DNA from: Mesorhizobium sp. Pch-S
Lineage (GTDB): Bacteria > Pseudomonadota > Alphaproteobacteria > Rhizobiales > Rhizobiaceae
Length of the DNA: 64,000 nt
Assembly (NCBI RefSeq): GCF_004136315.1
Contig: NZ_CP029562.1
Span: 434,001 to 498,000, forward strand
Direction: 5' to 3'
Shown piece after piece: positions 1-11,229 of this stretch. Numbering within the stretch: position 1 is the first letter of the stretch; the number at the start of each line of letters is the position of its first letter. The position numbers and the translations under genes are program-made. The notes below the pieces were generated by a model. That model was not told where the DNA came from. It was given only the letters and a program-made list of their open reading frames with translations, and did not search any database.

Positions 1-6
1 GTTGCG

Positions 7-672
7 TTGCGCATTCTGGTGGTGGAGGACACGCAGACCCTGGCCGATGGTCTTGTGGCCGTGCTGAAAGGCAGCGGCTATGCGGTCGATCATGTCATCG
101 ATGGCCAATCGGCACTGGCCGTGCTCGCAGCCGAACGGGTCGACCTGGTCATCCTCGATCTCAACTTGCCAGGCATGGACGGGCTCCAGGTTCTGCGGAA
201 CATCCGCGCCCGCCAGGATGGGCCGGGCGTGCTCATCCTCAGTGCACGTGCCGACCTGCACGACAAGATCAAAGGGCTGGATCTCGGCGCCGACGATTAC
301 ATGACCAAACCGTTTGACGTGGATGAACTGGAAGCGCGTGTGCGCATGTTGCTGCGACGTCATGCAGGACTGAAATCGTCGACCGTCTCGTTCGGCGAGG
401 TGGCCTTCGATCTGACCTCGCGCAGTTTTTCCGGCGGTGGTCTCCCGCTCGACCTGCCGGCCCGCGAGGTCAGTCTGCTGGAAACGCTGTTCCTGCGCGC
501 CGGCAAAGTGGTGACGAAACAGTCGATCCTGGAATCGCTGGCCGGTTTCGACGAGGAGCTGTCCTACAACGCCATCGAGCAATATGTCAGCCGGCTGCGG
601 CGCAGGCTTGCCCCTTACGGAGTGACCGTGCGGACGGCGCGCGGCATCGGCTACTATCTTGAGAAGGTGTAG
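7..672 (+). CDS. OmpR-family response regulator (TctD-like)
   Basis: Cytoplasmic DNA-binding response regulator of 221 aa. The receiver domain occupies roughly residues 1-115, with the acidic pocket E7-D8, phospho-acceptor D51 in the ILDLNLPGMDG context and the conserved lysine in MTKPFDVDE. A winged-helix domain follows (about 125-221, ending in RTARGIGYYL). The TTG at base 7 is taken as the start because family members begin MRILVVED, but the frame is open to base 1, so an upstream start outside the window is possible. The sensor kinase follows 24 bp downstream in the same direction, so the two form a pair. The TctD assignment rests on the partner kinase's 2CSK_N-type sensor region; the target genes are not visible here. 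Confidence 0.9.
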   Translation: MRILVVEDTQTLADGLVAVLKGSGYAVDHVIDGQSALAVLAAERVDLVILDLNLPGMDGLQVLRNIRARQDGPGVLILSARADLHDKIKGLDLGADDYMTKPFDVDELEARVRMLLRRHAGLKSSTVSFGEVAFDLTSRSFSGGGLPLDLPAREVSLLETLFLRAGKVVTKQSILESLAGFDEELSYNAIEQYVSRLRRRLAPYGVTVRTARGIGYYLEKV

Positions 673-696
673 CCAGGATATGGGGGATACCCGCTG

Positions 697-2136
697 ATGG
701 CCGTTGCCGCGCCCTATTCGCTGCGCCGTCGGCTGCTGTTCTGGCTGCTCGTGCCGCTGATCGCGATCGGGCTGATCGCCCTGCTCGACACCTGGCGCGA
801 GGCGATCGGAACGGCAAATGCCGCATCGGACCGCGTGCTTGCGGGCTCGGCACTGGCCATTGCCGAGCGTGTTGTCGTGTCCGAAGAAGGTATCCTCGAA
901 GTCGATATACCCTATGTGGCGCTGGAAATGCTGACGTCGGCTGCACAGGATCGGGTGTTCTACCGTGTCGACAGCCCGCCCGGTACGTTCATCACCGGTT
1001 ACGAAACGCTACCGACGATGCCAGCGCCTCCGCCCGAAAAAGCCCAGTTCTCCGACGCGACCTTTCGCGGCGAACCGATCCGACTGGCGGCGCTTGCCCG
1101 TTCGGCCTCGACCGGCGTCGATTCCATCCCCTTTGTGGTCACCGTTGCCGAAACCACGATTGCGCGAACCCAGCTCGCCCAGACCATCCTGCTGCACTCT
1201 GCCCTGCGGTTGACGGTGCTGATCGGTGGCGCCGCATTGATCGCGTGGTTCGCCGTCAACGCCTCGCTGCAGCCGCTCTATCGGTTGAGGGCGGCAATCG
1301 CCGAACGCAGTCCCGATGACCTTCATCCCATCGATGATCGGGTGCCGGGTGAGGTGCGTGGGTTGGTCGAAACGGTGAATTCCTTCATGGTGCGGTTGGG
1401 AGCGGCCCTGTCTGGCCTGCGCAACTTCACCGGCAATGCCAGCCACCAGCTGCGCACGCCGATGACCATCGTGCGCACGCAACTTGCGCTCGCCAGCCGC
1501 GCAAGATCGCTCGAAGAGGCCAAGTCTGCCGCCCAGACCGCCGACGCGGCGATTGTGCGGGCGGAGCATGTGCTGTCGCAATTGCTCCTCCTGGCACGCA
1601 TCGAGGCGGCTGCGTCGGACGGTATCGATGCAAAATCGGTCAACCTTGCCGCAATCGCCATGGAGAGCGTCGCCGACCGCGTGATGAAGGCAAACGCTGC
1701 CGGCACCGACCTAGGCTTCGAGGGCGGCGACCCTGTCCCGATCCGGGGAGAAGCGCTGCTCGTGGGCGAACTGGTCGGCAATCTCGTCGACAACGCCATT
1801 GCCTATGCCGGCAGCGGAGCCGAAATCACGGTCCGTGTATCGGGCGGGCGAGAAGCAGTGCTGGAGGTCGAGGACAATGGTCCCGGCATCGCGCCAGACA
1901 AACTCGCGGCAGTGCGGGCGCGGTTCTCGCGCGGTGCGGGCGCCGATAAGCCCGGCAGCGGGCTCGGGCTGCCCATCGTCGAGGAAATCGCCGAGCTGTT
2001 CGGCGGCAAGCTGACCCTTGCGGTCGGTGCGGGCAGTCGTGGACTGAGGGCGCTGGTGGCGTTTCCACCCCTTGACCCTCCAACCGCAGCCGCACTAAGC
2101 GAAGGACAATTGCCCACGAAGGACCGCCCAGCATGA
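697..2136 (+). CDS. Sensor histidine kinase with 2CSK_N-type N-terminus (TctE-like)
   Basis: Inner-membrane sensor kinase of 479 aa. TM1 lies at about residues 14-32, followed by a periplasmic segment of the two-component sensor kinase N-terminal type. TM2 is at about 165-185, then HAMP, then the H-box with H250 in ASHQLRTP. The ATPase domain has the N box [10 protein letters not shown], the G1 box DNGPGIA and the G2 box [11 protein letters not shown]. Kinases of this architecture include TctE, which senses tricarboxylates; the ligand here is inferred at best. The stop codon overlaps the purC start (ATGA at 2133-2136), an unusual coupling of a kinase to a purine gene. Confidence 0.9.
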   Translation: MAVAAPYSLRRRLLFWLLVPLIAIGLIALLDTWREAIGTANAASDRVLAGSALAIAERVVVSEEGILEVDIPYVALEMLTSAAQDRVFYRVDSPPGTFITGYETLPTMPAPPPEKAQFSDATFRGEPIRLAALARSASTGVDSIPFVVTVAETTIARTQLAQTILLHSALRLTVLIGGAALIAWFAVNASLQPLYRLRAAIAERSPDDLHPIDDRVPGEVRGLVETVNSFMVRLGAALSGLRNFTGNASHQLRTPMTIVRTQLALASRARSLEEAKSAAQTADAAIVRAEHVLSQLLLLARIEAAASDGIDAKSVNLAAIAMESVADRVMKANAAGTDLGFEGGDPVPIRGEALLVGELVGNLVDNAIAYAGSGAEITVRVSGGREAVLEVEDNGPGIAPDKLAAVRARFSRGAGADKPGSGLGLPIVEEIAELFGGKLTLAVGAGSRGLRALVAFPPLDPPTAAALSEGQLPTKDRPA

Positions 2137-3089
2137 CAGTTTCGCGCGTATTGTCGGATGCTTTCATTCCCGAACTGCCGAACTACTACCGTGGCAAGGT
2201 GCGCGACAATTACGACCTGCCCGACGGCCGCCGCATCATTGTTGCCACGGATCGCCTGAGTGCCTTCGACGTCATCCTGACCTCGATCCCCTTCAAGGGG
2301 CAGGTGCTCACGCAGACGGCGCGATACTGGTTTGAGGAAACCGCCGACATCTGTCCAAATCATGTGCTCGACTATCCCGACCCCAACGTCGTCGTGGGCA
2401 CACGGCTCGACATCCTGCCGGTCGAAATCGTGGTGCGCGGCTATCTGGCCGGCAGCACCGGGACATCGATCCTGACCAAATACCGCAGTGGCGAGCGCGA
2501 CATGTACGGCATGCGCCTGCCGGACGGGATGCGCGACAACGAAAAGCTGCCCAATCCGATCATTACGCCGACCAGCAAGGCTTTCGACGGCGGTCATGAC
2601 GAGCCGCTGTCAGGCGCCGACATCCTTGCCAAACGCCTGCTGAGCGAAGAGCAATGGGATACGGTTTCAAGCTATGCGCTGGCCTTGTTCGCTCGCGGCC
2701 AGGCGCGTGCTGCCGAACGCGGACTGATCCTCGTCGACACCAAGTACGAATTCGGCGTCGACCGTGATGGCCGCATCGTGCTCGCGGACGAAGTTCATAC
2801 TCCGGATTCGAGCCGCTACTGGCTGGCTGACAGCTACGCCGAGAGCTTCGAGGCGGGCGAACGTCCGCGCAGCTTCGACAAGGATTTCGTGCGCGCCTGG
2901 GTGACAGCGCGCTGCGATCCCTACAAGGATGCTATCCCCGAAATCCCTGCCGATCTCATCGAACAGACCTCGCACATCTACGTGCAGGCCTATGAGGCGA
3001 TTACCGGAAACAGGTTTGCCCCCGACCTTTCCGAGGGAAGCGTGCTGGAGCGGCTTCGGAAAAACCTCAGGCCGTACTTCCAGACATGA
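2133..3089 (+). CDS. purC: Phosphoribosylaminoimidazole-succinocarboxamide synthase
   Basis: SAICAR synthase of 318 aa, ligating aspartate to CAIR in purine synthesis in the cytosol. The N-terminus [12 protein letters not shown] is the family's nucleotide-binding beta-hairpin, followed by [18 protein letters not shown] and [19 protein letters not shown] and [14 protein letters not shown] are the catalytic-core motifs. The length matches the long, yeast ADE1-like type rather than the roughly 240-aa bacterial PurC, and some rhizobia carry one of each (established knowledge, not tested here). The start ATG sits inside the kinase stop codon region (ATGA), which implies translational coupling. Confidence 0.93.
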   Translation: MTVSRVLSDAFIPELPNYYRGKVRDNYDLPDGRRIIVATDRLSAFDVILTSIPFKGQVLTQTARYWFEETADICPNHVLDYPDPNVVVGTRLDILPVEIVVRGYLAGSTGTSILTKYRSGERDMYGMRLPDGMRDNEKLPNPIITPTSKAFDGGHDEPLSGADILAKRLLSEEQWDTVSSYALALFARGQARAAERGLILVDTKYEFGVDRDGRIVLADEVHTPDSSRYWLADSYAESFEAGERPRSFDKDFVRAWVTARCDPYKDAIPEIPADLIEQTSHIYVQAYEAITGNRFAPDLSEGSVLERLRKNLRPYFQT

Positions 3090-3118
3090 TGGCGACGGGG
3101 CGAGCAGCCCGCCCTATC

Positions 3119-3820
3119 TCATATCCTGTGAAATGTGAGGTAGGCGGTGCGACGTCCCTCGCGGATTGCCTTGGCCTCGTAGCGCGTGCTTTCCCAGCCG
3201 GGATAAGGCGTATGCCAATCGGCCGCTTCATGCGCCTGCCACGCGAAGGCAGGATGCGCGCGGCAATGCTGCAGCGTCCAGTTGACATAGGTGTCGATGT
3301 CGGAGGCGAAGCAGAACTTGCCGCCCGGCTTCAACACGCGCGCGAAACGGTCGAGGTTGACCGGGTTCACGAAGCGCCGCTTCCAGTGCCGTTTCTTGGG
3401 CCATGGGTCGGGATAGAGAAGGTCGATCCAGTCGAGCGACGCTTCCGGCAACCAGTCGAGCAGCAGGGCAGCATCGTCGTCGAAGACGCGTAGATTGCCT
3501 GCCGGCTCCTTCGCCAGCGCCATCATCATCTTGGCCATGCCGTTGATGAAGGGCTCGGCACCGACGAAGCCGGTATCCGGATGCGTGCGTGTTTCCTGAC
3601 GCAGATGCTCGCCGCCGCCGAAACCGATCTCAAGCCTGATGGAAGAAACGGGAGCCTCAAAGAGGCTTCCCAGATCTTTCGGTGCAGGCTGTTTCAGGTC
3701 GAGCCGGTAGCGCTCGAGACCTTTCTCGAGCGCCGTGGCCTGTGCCGGGCGGATGGTCTTGCCCTTTCGCCGCCCGAAGAAAGCCTCACTCAACCGGCTG
3801 CGCCTGCCCTGCTCTTCCAT
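3119..3820 (-). CDS. trmB: tRNA (guanine-N7-)-methyltransferase
   Basis: Class I SAM-dependent methyltransferase of 233 aa making m7G46 in tRNA. The SAM-binding glycine motif [11 protein letters not shown] lies near residue 83. The family signature [16 protein letters not shown] and the C-terminal TRYEAKA block are present. It lies 14 bp downstream of metK, the gene for the enzyme that makes its methyl donor, on the same strand, so the two are probably co-transcribed. It converges with purC across a 29-bp gap. Start is the ATG of [18 protein letters not shown]. Confidence 0.93.
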   Translation of the reverse strand: MEEQGRRSRLSEAFFGRRKGKTIRPAQATALEKGLERYRLDLKQPAPKDLGSLFEAPVSSIRLEIGFGGGEHLRQETRTHPDTGFVGAEPFINGMAKMMMALAKEPAGNLRVFDDDAALLLDWLPEASLDWIDLLYPDPWPKKRHWKRRFVNPVNLDRFARVLKPGGKFCFASDIDTYVNWTLQHCRAHPAFAWQAHEAADWHTPYPGWESTRYEAKAIREGRRTAYLTFHRI

Positions 3821-3834
3821 GGTGGCATCCGCCG

Positions 3835-5100
3835 TCAGGCGGCCACGGCGTCCTTGAGCGCCCTGGCCAGATCGGTCTTCTCCCAGGAGAAGGATCCGTC
3901 ACGGCCCGCCTTGCGGCCGAAATGGCCGTAGGACGAGGTCTTGGCATAGATCGGCTTGTTGAGGTCGAGATGCCGGCGGATGCCCGAAGGCGAGAGATCC
4001 ATGACCTTGCGCAGCGCGTCTTCCAGCCTGGCCTCGTCGACAGAACCCGTGCCATGCAGGTCGACATAGACCGACAGCGGCTGGGCAACGCCGATGGCGT
4101 AGGAAAGCTGGATGGTGCAGCGATCGGCGAGCTTGGCTGCCACCACGTTCTTGGCAAGGTAACGTGCGGCATAAGCAGCCGACCGATCGACCTTGGTGGT
4201 GTCCTTGCCGGAGAACGCGCCACCGCCATGGGGAGCGGCACCGCCGTAGGTGTCGACGATGATCTTGCGGCCAGTGAGGCCGGCGTCACCATCGGGACCG
4301 CCAATCACGAACTTGCCGGTAGGATTGATATACCAGTTGCAATCGTTGGCGATCTTCAATTCGCCCAGCGCTTCGCGGATATAGGGCTCCACGACCTTGC
4401 GCACCTTCTTGGAATCCCAGCTTTCCTCGAGATGCTGGGTCGAGAGCACGATCTGCGTGACTTCGGCGGCCTTGCCGTCGACATACTTCACGGTGACCTG
4501 GCTCTTGGCATCCGGACCGAGCCTGCCGGCATCGCCATGGTTCTTGTGACGGGCGTCGGCCAGCAGTTCGAGGATCTTGTGGCTGTAGTAGATCGGCGCC
4601 GGCATCAGGTCCGGCGTCTCGCGGCATGCGTAACCAAACATGATGCCCTGGTCGCCGGCACCTTCCTCGCCCTGGCGATCGGCGGCGTTGTCAACGCCCT
4701 GGCCGATGTCAGGCGACTGGCCGTGCAACAGCACGTCGATCTTGGCAGTCTTCCAGTGGAAGCCCGACTGCTCGTAGCCGATGGCGCGAATGGCCTTGCG
4801 TGCCACGGACTTGAACTTGGAAGGATTGACGACCGGATGACCGGCGGCGTCCTTGACGACATTGCCAGCCTTGTCCTTCTTCAGCAGTGTCTCGGGCACA
4901 CGCACTTCGCCGGCAATGACGACACGGTTGGTCGTGGCGAGCGTTTCGCATGCGACGCGAACCTTCCACGGGTCCATGCCCGTCTTCTTGGCTTCGCGGT
5001 AGACGAGGTCGACAATTTCGTCGGAGATGCGGTCGCACACCTTATCGGGGTGGCCTTCGGAAACGGATTCCGATGTGAAGAGATAATTCTGCCGTGACAC
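3835..5100 (-). CDS. metK: S-adenosylmethionine synthetase
   Basis: Methionine adenosyltransferase of 421 aa, converting ATP and methionine to SAM. The nucleotide site [11 protein letters not shown] is at the N-terminus. [12 protein letters not shown] and [16 protein letters not shown] are the two standard signatures. I chose the GTG at 5098-5100 ([12 protein letters not shown]) because a purine-rich AGAGGGA lies just upstream and every residue before it is non-family sequence; the open frame runs 43 codons further up. A CTTGAC/CTAACA promoter lies about 50-80 bp upstream. trmB follows 14 bp downstream. Confidence 0.95.
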   Translation of the reverse strand: MSRQNYLFTSESVSEGHPDKVCDRISDEIVDLVYREAKKTGMDPWKVRVACETLATTNRVVIAGEVRVPETLLKKDKAGNVVKDAAGHPVVNPSKFKSVARKAIRAIGYEQSGFHWKTAKIDVLLHGQSPDIGQGVDNAADRQGEEGAGDQGIMFGYACRETPDLMPAPIYYSHKILELLADARHKNHGDAGRLGPDAKSQVTVKYVDGKAAEVTQIVLSTQHLEESWDSKKVRKVVEPYIREALGELKIANDCNWYINPTGKFVIGGPDGDAGLTGRKIIVDTYGGAAPHGGGAFSGKDTTKVDRSAAYAARYLAKNVVAAKLADRCTIQLSYAIGVAQPLSVYVDLHGTGSVDEARLEDALRKVMDLSPSGIRRHLDLNKPIYAKTSSYGHFGRKAGRDGSFSWEKTDLARALKDAVAA

Positions 5101-5121
5101 GGGTGATCCCTCTAGAAAGCA

Positions 5122-5181
5122 ATCGGCAGACTGCCGATCTGGCGGGCCACGTGTTAGCGGGGCCGCGCCAGACTCGTCAAG
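5122..5181 (-). promoter_or_regulatory. Predicted metK promoter with inverted repeats
   Basis: On the minus strand CTTGAC (5181-5176) is followed after 18 bp by CTAACA (5157-5152), close to the alphaproteobacterial housekeeping pattern CTTGAC-N17/18-CTATAT. An inverted repeat (5138-5148 with 5161-5172, one bulge) brackets the -10 element. A second, perfect 8-bp-arm palindrome (5122-5138, one central base) lies in the predicted leader before the ribosome binding site. These may be operators, but the binding protein is unknown. No SAM-riboswitch fold was recognised. Confidence 0.5.
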
Positions 5182-5300
5182 ATGATTGCAGGGTAACGGA
5201 TACCGAAGGCAGGCACGGCAATAGAACAAAATACCCGGGACTGCCGGATCGTGAGCGAAGCCGACCGCTGCGCTGCAACAGCGGAAAATCGTCTGCTGGA

Positions 5301-5720
5301 TTAGCCTGCTTCGTCGCCGGCGAGAGACTTCACCAGATCGATGATCCGCCGGCGGACCTTCGGGTCAGCGACCTTCACGAATGCGCGGTTGAGCTGAAGT
5401 CCTTCCGGGGTGGAGCAGAACTCCGCCGCCAGAGCCATGGCGTTGTCCTCTGCGAAACCGCTGCGCGTGGTACCATCCTGTCCCGGGGCGTCTTCGAAAA
5501 AGAAGGAAACAGGTACGCTCAGGATCGAAGCGATGGCCTGGAGGCGGCTGGCACCGACACGATTGGTGCCTTTCTCGTACTTCTGAATTTGCTGAAAAGT
5601 TATTCCGAGGTTCTCGCCAAGTTTTTCCTGGCTCATTCCCAACATGTTACGCCGAAGTCTGATGCGGCTGCCGACATGAGTGTCAATTGGGTTTGGTTTT
5701 TTCTTGTTTTCTTCTACCAT
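5301..5720 (-). CDS. phrR: XRE-family regulator PhrR/PraR
   Basis: Small DNA-binding protein of 139 aa. A lambda-repressor-type helix-turn-helix fills about residues 13-72 ([19 protein letters not shown], then [14 protein letters not shown]). A short acidic FFFEDAPG linker and a C-terminal helix follow. Sequence and location (downstream of lnt, which rhizobial literature calls actA, and upstream of metK) match the acid-inducible PhrR / PraR regulator conserved in alphaproteobacteria. The ribosome site GAGGA lies just before the ATG. It precedes metK by 200 bp on the same strand, but metK appears to have its own promoter. Confidence 0.82.
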   Translation of the reverse strand: MVEENKKKPNPIDTHVGSRIRLRRNMLGMSQEKLGENLGITFQQIQKYEKGTNRVGASRLQAIASILSVPVSFFFEDAPGQDGTTRSGFAEDNAMALAAEFCSTPEGLQLNRAFVKVADPKVRRRIIDLVKSLAGDEAG

Positions 5721-5856
5721 CTTGTCCTCGCCGAATTCTTCCGGCTTCTTGTGTTTTTTGACGCCTAACCTCTGACCAGAGCTCCCACCTCACCGAAAAG
5801 CAACAGCGTGCGAAAGATGCCAACCGCTCCATAATGGATTTCTAAAATACTGGCTG

Positions 5857-7446
5857 TCAATTCGCCGGTAGCTTGTGCCTTACCGAAAAGACGAAAGCAA
5901 TCAGGGCGAGGGCGAGCATAATCAGATATCCGTTAACGCGCCGTTGGCCGGTTGAAACGACATCGGATACCGATGCGACAGGGATGCTCAGGTCGATGGT
6001 GTCGCGTGCATTGATTGCCAGCGCGTCGAGGATTCGGCCGCGCGCATCTACGGCTGCGGAGATGCCATTGTTAGCCGCACGTAACAGAGGCATTCCATTT
6101 TCCACTGCGCGTATCTGTGCCTGACGGAAATGCTGGTAAGGGCCGGGTGTATCGCCAAACCATGCATCGTTGGTAAGGTTCACAATAAGCTGACTTGACG
6201 CAGCGTCAACTGACACTTCCTCAGGAAAAATGACTTCGTAGCAAATGAAAGGCAGCCCCCGGATCGCACCGGGCAGCAAAATCGGGTGCCGGTCGTTTCC
6301 GGCGGAGAACATCGTCGGGCCGGCAACCAGTTGTTCTATGCCGACGCGTCGCAAAAGATCAGCGAAAGGCAGATATTCGCCGAACGGCACGAGATGGATC
6401 TTGTCGAACGCATCGGCGATCTCTCCCTTGTCGTTGATGGCAACCACCGAATTGTAGTAGCGCGTGTCGGCATTGGCCGACGCCCCTTCTTCCCGCACCG
6501 CTCCGGCAATCAGCATCTGGCCGTCGGCCAGCATATCGCCGAGCGCAGTCAACGCATCCGGCCGCTCGGTGAACAGGAAAGGCACCGAGGTTTCCGGCCA
6601 CAGGATCAGCTGAGGCTTTTTCTTGCCGGGCTCCGGCGTTTTCGATGACATGCCAAGCAAGGTCGCGAAAATACGATCGCGTACCGAGGCGTCCCACTTC
6701 TCCCGCATGTCGATCGACGGCTGGACAATGCGAACGTCGACCGTCTTGTCGGCCTGGACTGGTGTCGTAAGCCGCAGATAACCAAAACCGAGATGCGCGC
6801 AGACCAAGGCCAACGCCAGGATCGTGCCCACAGCAAGATTGCGCCGCCCGGCCAGCAGCGCAGGCATGGCGAAGACGAAAACTGCGAGCGCAGTCATGCC
6901 GTTCATGCCGATCGCCGATACGCTCTGCATCAGCAACGGAACGGGCATGGCCGCATAGCCGACCGCATTCCAGGGAAAGCCGGTCAGGACGAAGCTGCGC
7001 AGCCATTCCGACAGGGCAAAAGCAAAGGCGAGTGCTGCAATGCGACCCAAGCCACTGCTCCATAGAAGTCGGGCAACAGCAGTGGCGAAACCATAGAAGA
7101 AAGCCAGCAGAAGCGGGATGCCCACCACGGCGAACGGCAGTGCCCAGGCGTAGTCATCTGCTTCCACGAGCAGTGCCTGTCCGATCCACCACAAGCCTGC
7201 GAGAAAGTAACCGAAACCGAACCACCAGCCGACAGCAAATGCCGGCCGCAGCCGCCTCAGGGTACCACCGGAGACCTCGCCCGTGGTGCCATCGAGCAAC
7301 CAGACCAGAACCGGAAAGGAAATGAAGCAGACGGCGAAGAAATCATAGGGAGCCTGTCCGAAAACCGCCAGCGCGCCGGCCAGAAAGGCCGCCAGCGCGC
7401 GTCGCCAACCCCAGAGCAGAACTATCCGGCCGGCGAGGCGCTCCAT
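5857..7446 (-). CDS. lnt: Apolipoprotein N-acyltransferase
   Basis: Inner-membrane enzyme of 529 aa that N-acylates the lipoprotein cysteine. The N-terminal half is a bundle of hydrophobic segments, and a periplasmic nitrilase-type domain starts near residue 225. The catalytic triad is visible as E285 (WPETSVP), K349 ([13 protein letters not shown]) and C402 ([10 protein letters not shown]). One C-terminal membrane helix closes the protein at about 505-522. Length and domain order are normal for Lnt. It is followed 136 bp downstream by phrR, the actA-phrR arrangement of Sinorhizobium. Confidence 0.94.
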   Translation of the reverse strand: MERLAGRIVLLWGWRRALAAFLAGALAVFGQAPYDFFAVCFISFPVLVWLLDGTTGEVSGGTLRRLRPAFAVGWWFGFGYFLAGLWWIGQALLVEADDYAWALPFAVVGIPLLLAFFYGFATAVARLLWSSGLGRIAALAFAFALSEWLRSFVLTGFPWNAVGYAAMPVPLLMQSVSAIGMNGMTALAVFVFAMPALLAGRRNLAVGTILALALVCAHLGFGYLRLTTPVQADKTVDVRIVQPSIDMREKWDASVRDRIFATLLGMSSKTPEPGKKKPQLILWPETSVPFLFTERPDALTALGDMLADGQMLIAGAVREEGASANADTRYYNSVVAINDKGEIADAFDKIHLVPFGEYLPFADLLRRVGIEQLVAGPTMFSAGNDRHPILLPGAIRGLPFICYEVIFPEEVSVDAASSQLIVNLTNDAWFGDTPGPYQHFRQAQIRAVENGMPLLRAANNGISAAVDARGRILDALAINARDTIDLSIPVASVSDVVSTGQRRVNGYLIMLALALIAFVFSVRHKLPAN

Positions 7447-7547
7447 GCATTTTTCCGAGTCGCGAGAATCATGGCCGAAGGTGTATCAGGCCACGCCCCA
7501 CGCTCCAAATGCCGGCATGTCCCGACCACGCCGGGCACTTGCCGGCA

Positions 7548-8045
7548 TCACGCCGATTTGAGCACGAGCCGTTCGGACGGCTCGACCAGTTCGGCGAGCT
7601 GCCTGGCTACCGTGCCCCATCCGTCATGGAACCCCATCTCTTCGTGCATGTCGCGTTCAGACTTGCTCCTGTGCATGACGTGAGCCGCGTAATCCGTGCC
7701 TTGCGGATGCTCGCGCAGCGTGATGATCGCAGTCATGAAAGGCTGGTCGGCGGGGCGCCAGCCCCCGGTAAGCGTGTTGGTGAAGACGATGCGCTCCTGC
7801 TCATCGATGGCCAGGAAGCAGGCATCGAGATGCGGCTGGAACGGACCACCGTCCTCGCTGATGCGCGTGACGAGAGCGCCGCCTGGACGAAGCTCCATCT
7901 TCTCGACCTTGCATTTGGCCGGCGCCGGTATCCACCAGCGCGCGAAGCTGGCCGGATCGGTCCATGCGTTCCAGATGGCGGATCGCGGCGCCCTGATGAC
8001 GCGCGACAGGGTCAGGTCGGTCTCGGGATTCACGGTCTGGGTCAT
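7548..8045 (-). CDS. SRPBCC / AHSA1-like protein
   Basis: A 165-aa single-domain protein of the START-like AHSA1 type. The characteristic N-terminal pattern SRVIRAPRSAIWNAWTDPASFARWW is clear, with FTDxL-like FTNTLTGGW in the middle and a C-terminal MGFHDGWGTVARQLAELVE helix. Such proteins bind hydrophobic ligands; the ligand is unknown. It is paired with the ArsR-type gene upstream on the same strand (86 bp gap), a very common two-gene arrangement in Rhizobiales where the ArsR protein regulates the pair. A hairpin at 7509-7548 overlaps its stop. Confidence 0.85.
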   Translation of the reverse strand: MTQTVNPETDLTLSRVIRAPRSAIWNAWTDPASFARWWIPAPAKCKVEKMELRPGGALVTRISEDGGPFQPHLDACFLAIDEQERIVFTNTLTGGWRPADQPFMTAIITLREHPQGTDYAAHVMHRSKSERDMHEEMGFHDGWGTVARQLAELVEPSERLVLKSA

Positions 8046-8072
8046 TCCGGCTTCTCCTTGTTCTGTTCCGAA

Positions 8073-8092
8073 CGAAATGCCGCGGCATTTCG
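8073..8092. repeat. 20-bp perfect palindrome
   Basis: CGAAATGCCG followed directly by its reverse complement CGGCATTTCG, lying in the gap between the ArsR and SRPBCC genes. It could be an operator for the ArsR protein or part of the rhizobial repeat at 8109-8153; the sequence does not decide which. Confidence 0.6.
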
Positions 8093-8108
8093 CTCTGGCT
8101 CGTTTGCC

Positions 8109-8153
8109 GCATGATCGTTGTCCGAAAAAGTCTACAACTTTTCGGGATCATGC
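8109..8153. repeat. Palindromic rhizobial intergenic repeat overlapping the ArsR 3' end
   Basis: The outer arms GCATGATC (8109-8116) and GATCATGC (8146-8153) and the inner arms CCGAAAAGT-type (8122-8130 with 8137-8145) form a nested inverted repeat. Sequences of this type are abundant between genes in Rhizobiales. On the minus strand it encodes the last residues of the ArsR protein (HDPEKL) and its TAG stop. Confidence 0.75.
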
Positions 8154-8473
8154 TCAGCGAGAACGAAACGCTCCAGGCGGTCGTTGCGGCCTTCCCAGAC
8201 CGCGCGCTGCGCCGACAGCCAGGTTTCGATCATGCCGAACTGCTTGGTTTCAATGGCGCAGGTGCGTACGCGCCCCTGCTTTTGCGTGCGGATCAGGCCG
8301 CTGCCTTCGAGAAAGTGGATGTGCTTCATGAACGACGGCAGAGCCATGTCGAACGGCTTGGCGAGATCGCTGATGCTGGACGGCCCCTTGCCGAGCTCCG
8401 TCAACACCGCGCGCCGTGTCGGGTCGGCCAGCGCCTGGAAAATTCCGTCCAGATGTGTCGAATACTGATCCAT
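8132..8473 (-). CDS. ArsR-family transcriptional regulator
   Basis: Winged-helix repressor of 113 aa: FQALADPTRRAVLTELGKGPSSISDLAKPFDM, then the recognition-helix region PSFMKHIHFLEGSGLIRTQKQGRVR. No clustered cysteines suggest metal sensing. The ATG at 8471-8473 (MDQYSTHLDGIF) is preferred; the open frame extends 42 codons further without family-like sequence. It precedes the SRPBCC gene on the same strand and probably controls it. The final residues HDPEKL and the stop are contributed by a palindromic repeat, so the original C-terminus may have been different. Confidence 0.88.
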   Translation of the reverse strand: MDQYSTHLDGIFQALADPTRRAVLTELGKGPSSISDLAKPFDMALPSFMKHIHFLEGSGLIRTQKQGRVRTCAIETKQFGMIETWLSAQRAVWEGRNDRLERFVLAEHDPEKL

Positions 8474-8531
8474 AAGGCTAAGTATCACTTCAGGACACTT
8501 AGCGCAAGAGCTAACTATAATTTGCGAGAGT

Positions 8532-9608
8532 TCAGGCCTGCTCGGCGCGCGCGCGGCGGCGGCGCTCGATCGCCTTCTGGCTTTCGATGATGCGGACACG
8601 TTTCACGCGGCGCGGATCGGCGTCGAGGATGTGAAACTCGAAGCCCGGAATGGCCTGGACCACCTCGCCCCGCGCCGGCACACGACCCAGCGTGTTGAAG
8701 ATCATGCCGCCGATCGTATCGACCGACTCGCCATGCTCACCGGCCGCGAAATGCTCGCCGATCATCTTGGCGACGTCATCGATTTCCGCCTTGCCATCGA
8801 CCACGTAGATGCCGTCGCCGGCCTGGGTGATCATCGGCTCGTCGTCGTCGTGCTCGTCCTCGATGTCACCGACGACCATCTCGACGATGTCTTCCAGCGA
8901 TGCGAGACCGTCTGTGCCGCCATACTCGTCGATCACCAGCGCCATCTGCGTCCGCGCCGCCTGCATGCGGCCCATCAGGTCGGAAGCCAGCATCGACGGC
9001 GGCACGAACAGCACCGGCCGGATCAGGCTGAGATCGCCGATGGTGCGGGCAAGATCGACCTGGGTAAGGTTGAGAAGTGCCGCAGCGGGCGTCTTGCGGC
9101 TGGCCCGGCCCGGTTTCTTGACGCGCGCAAGGCGCGTGATGTGGGCGAGCACGTCGCGGATGTGAACCATGCCGCGTGGATCATCCAGCGTCTCGAAATA
9201 GACAGGCATGCGGGAATGCCCGGACTGCTCGAACAGCACCAGCAGGTCGCCCAGTGTCGTGCCGATCTCGACAGCCTGGATATCGGCTCGCGGCACCATC
9301 ACGTCTTCGACGCGAACTTCGCGCAGGCGCAGGATGTTGTTGAGCATCGCCCGTTCGCCGGGCGAGAAGGATTCCGTGCCGGACTCGGTTTCGGCAAGCG
9401 CGTCGGCGATTTCCTCGCGCAGCGAAGTCCCGTTGCGCTGGCGGAAAAGACCCAGGACGCGCTCAAACAGGGATGGGCCGGCAGAAGAAGGCTCGCTCGC
9501 TACACTGCCGGAGCTGGTACTCGGACTGGGTGCTTCTTCCGTCTTCCCGGAAGCCTTTAAGGCACTGCCGACGTCCGTGGGGGCGGCAGTCTCTGATTTC
9601 TCGTTCAT
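8532..9608 (-). CDS. CBS-domain CorC/HlyC-type protein (YbeX-like)
   Basis: A 358-aa soluble protein with an acidic/serine-rich leader (about 1-60). Two CBS motifs follow (about 95-220: RVEDVMVPRADIQAVE, then SLIRPVLFVPPSMLASDLM). The C-terminal CorC_HlyC domain has the ALVIDEYGGTDGLASLEDIVE signature. No membrane segments are seen, as in YbeX/CorC. It follows ybeY by 26 bp, the conserved phoH-ybeY-ybeX order linked to ribosome maturation and magnesium/cobalt homeostasis. Often mis-named hemolysin. Confidence 0.9.
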   Translation of the reverse strand: MNEKSETAAPTDVGSALKASGKTEEAPSPSTSSGSVASEPSSAGPSLFERVLGLFRQRNGTSLREEIADALAETESGTESFSPGERAMLNNILRLREVRVEDVMVPRADIQAVEIGTTLGDLLVLFEQSGHSRMPVYFETLDDPRGMVHIRDVLAHITRLARVKKPGRASRKTPAAALLNLTQVDLARTIGDLSLIRPVLFVPPSMLASDLMGRMQAARTQMALVIDEYGGTDGLASLEDIVEMVVGDIEDEHDDDEPMITQAGDGIYVVDGKAEIDDVAKMIGEHFAAGEHGESVDTIGGMIFNTLGRVPARGEVVQAIPGFEFHILDADPRRVKRVRIIESQKAIERRRRARAEQA

Positions 9609-9634
9609 CGTCGTCCGGTCAATTGAATGTTTAG

Positions 9635-10117
9635 TTACGCATAAGGATCGGGAATGGCAAGTCTCGCCAGCGCCGCGCGCTCGACCGCTTCCATCTCCTC
9701 GGCCTCGTCATCGGTCTCGTGATCATAGCCCAGCAGGTGCAACAGGCCATGGATCACCAGATGGCTGACATGGTTCTCGACCGGCTTTTTCTCCTCGGTC
9801 GCCTCGCGGGCCACCGTCTCGGCGGCCAGCACGATATCACCGAGCATCGGCGGCAGCCGGCCCCCTTTGGCCGGAGGAAAAGCCGGGAAGGACAACACGT
9901 TGGTGGGTTTGTCCTTGTCGCGCCACTGCGCGTTCAGTGCCTGGATGGCGGCGTCATCGGTGAAAACGACGCTGAGCTCGGACGTTCCTGCCAGCTTGAG
10001 CTCGGCAAAGGCAGCAGCAGCGGCGCGCTCGACAAGGCCAAGCAATCTTGCCTCGGACGGCCAGACGCCAGCCTCGACCACGAGATCGATATCGAGCGGC
10101 AGGTCAGGCAACGTCAT
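9635..10117 (-). CDS. ybeY: Endoribonuclease / rRNA maturation factor YbeY
   Basis: Zinc-dependent single-strand RNase of 160 aa acting in 16S rRNA maturation and late ribosome quality control. The metal site is visible as [11 protein letters not shown] (H-x3-H-x5-H), preceded by the NVLSFPAF segment and [10 protein letters not shown]. Lies between phoH (36 bp upstream) and the corC-like gene (26 bp downstream) in a conserved operon. Confidence 0.94.
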   Translation of the reverse strand: MTLPDLPLDIDLVVEAGVWPSEARLLGLVERAAAAAFAELKLAGTSELSVVFTDDAAIQALNAQWRDKDKPTNVLSFPAFPPAKGGRLPPMLGDIVLAAETVAREATEEKKPVENHVSHLVIHGLLHLLGYDHETDDEAEEMEAVERAALARLAIPDPYA

Positions 10118-10153
10118 CGAGCCCTGTACTGACAGGGAGGCATACCGAAGAAA

Positions 10154-11203
<1,050 letters not shown>

Positions 11204-11229
11204 ACGTCTCTCCTCATCTGATCCGTTAT

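Noticed and set aside
3682..5097. 471-codon plus-strand frame over trmB/metK
   Set aside because: Shadow frame antisense to two well-supported genes.
5101..5300. SAM riboswitch upstream of metK
   Set aside because: The predicted leader is only about 45 nt and shows no SAM-II-like pseudoknot or SAM-I-like pattern.
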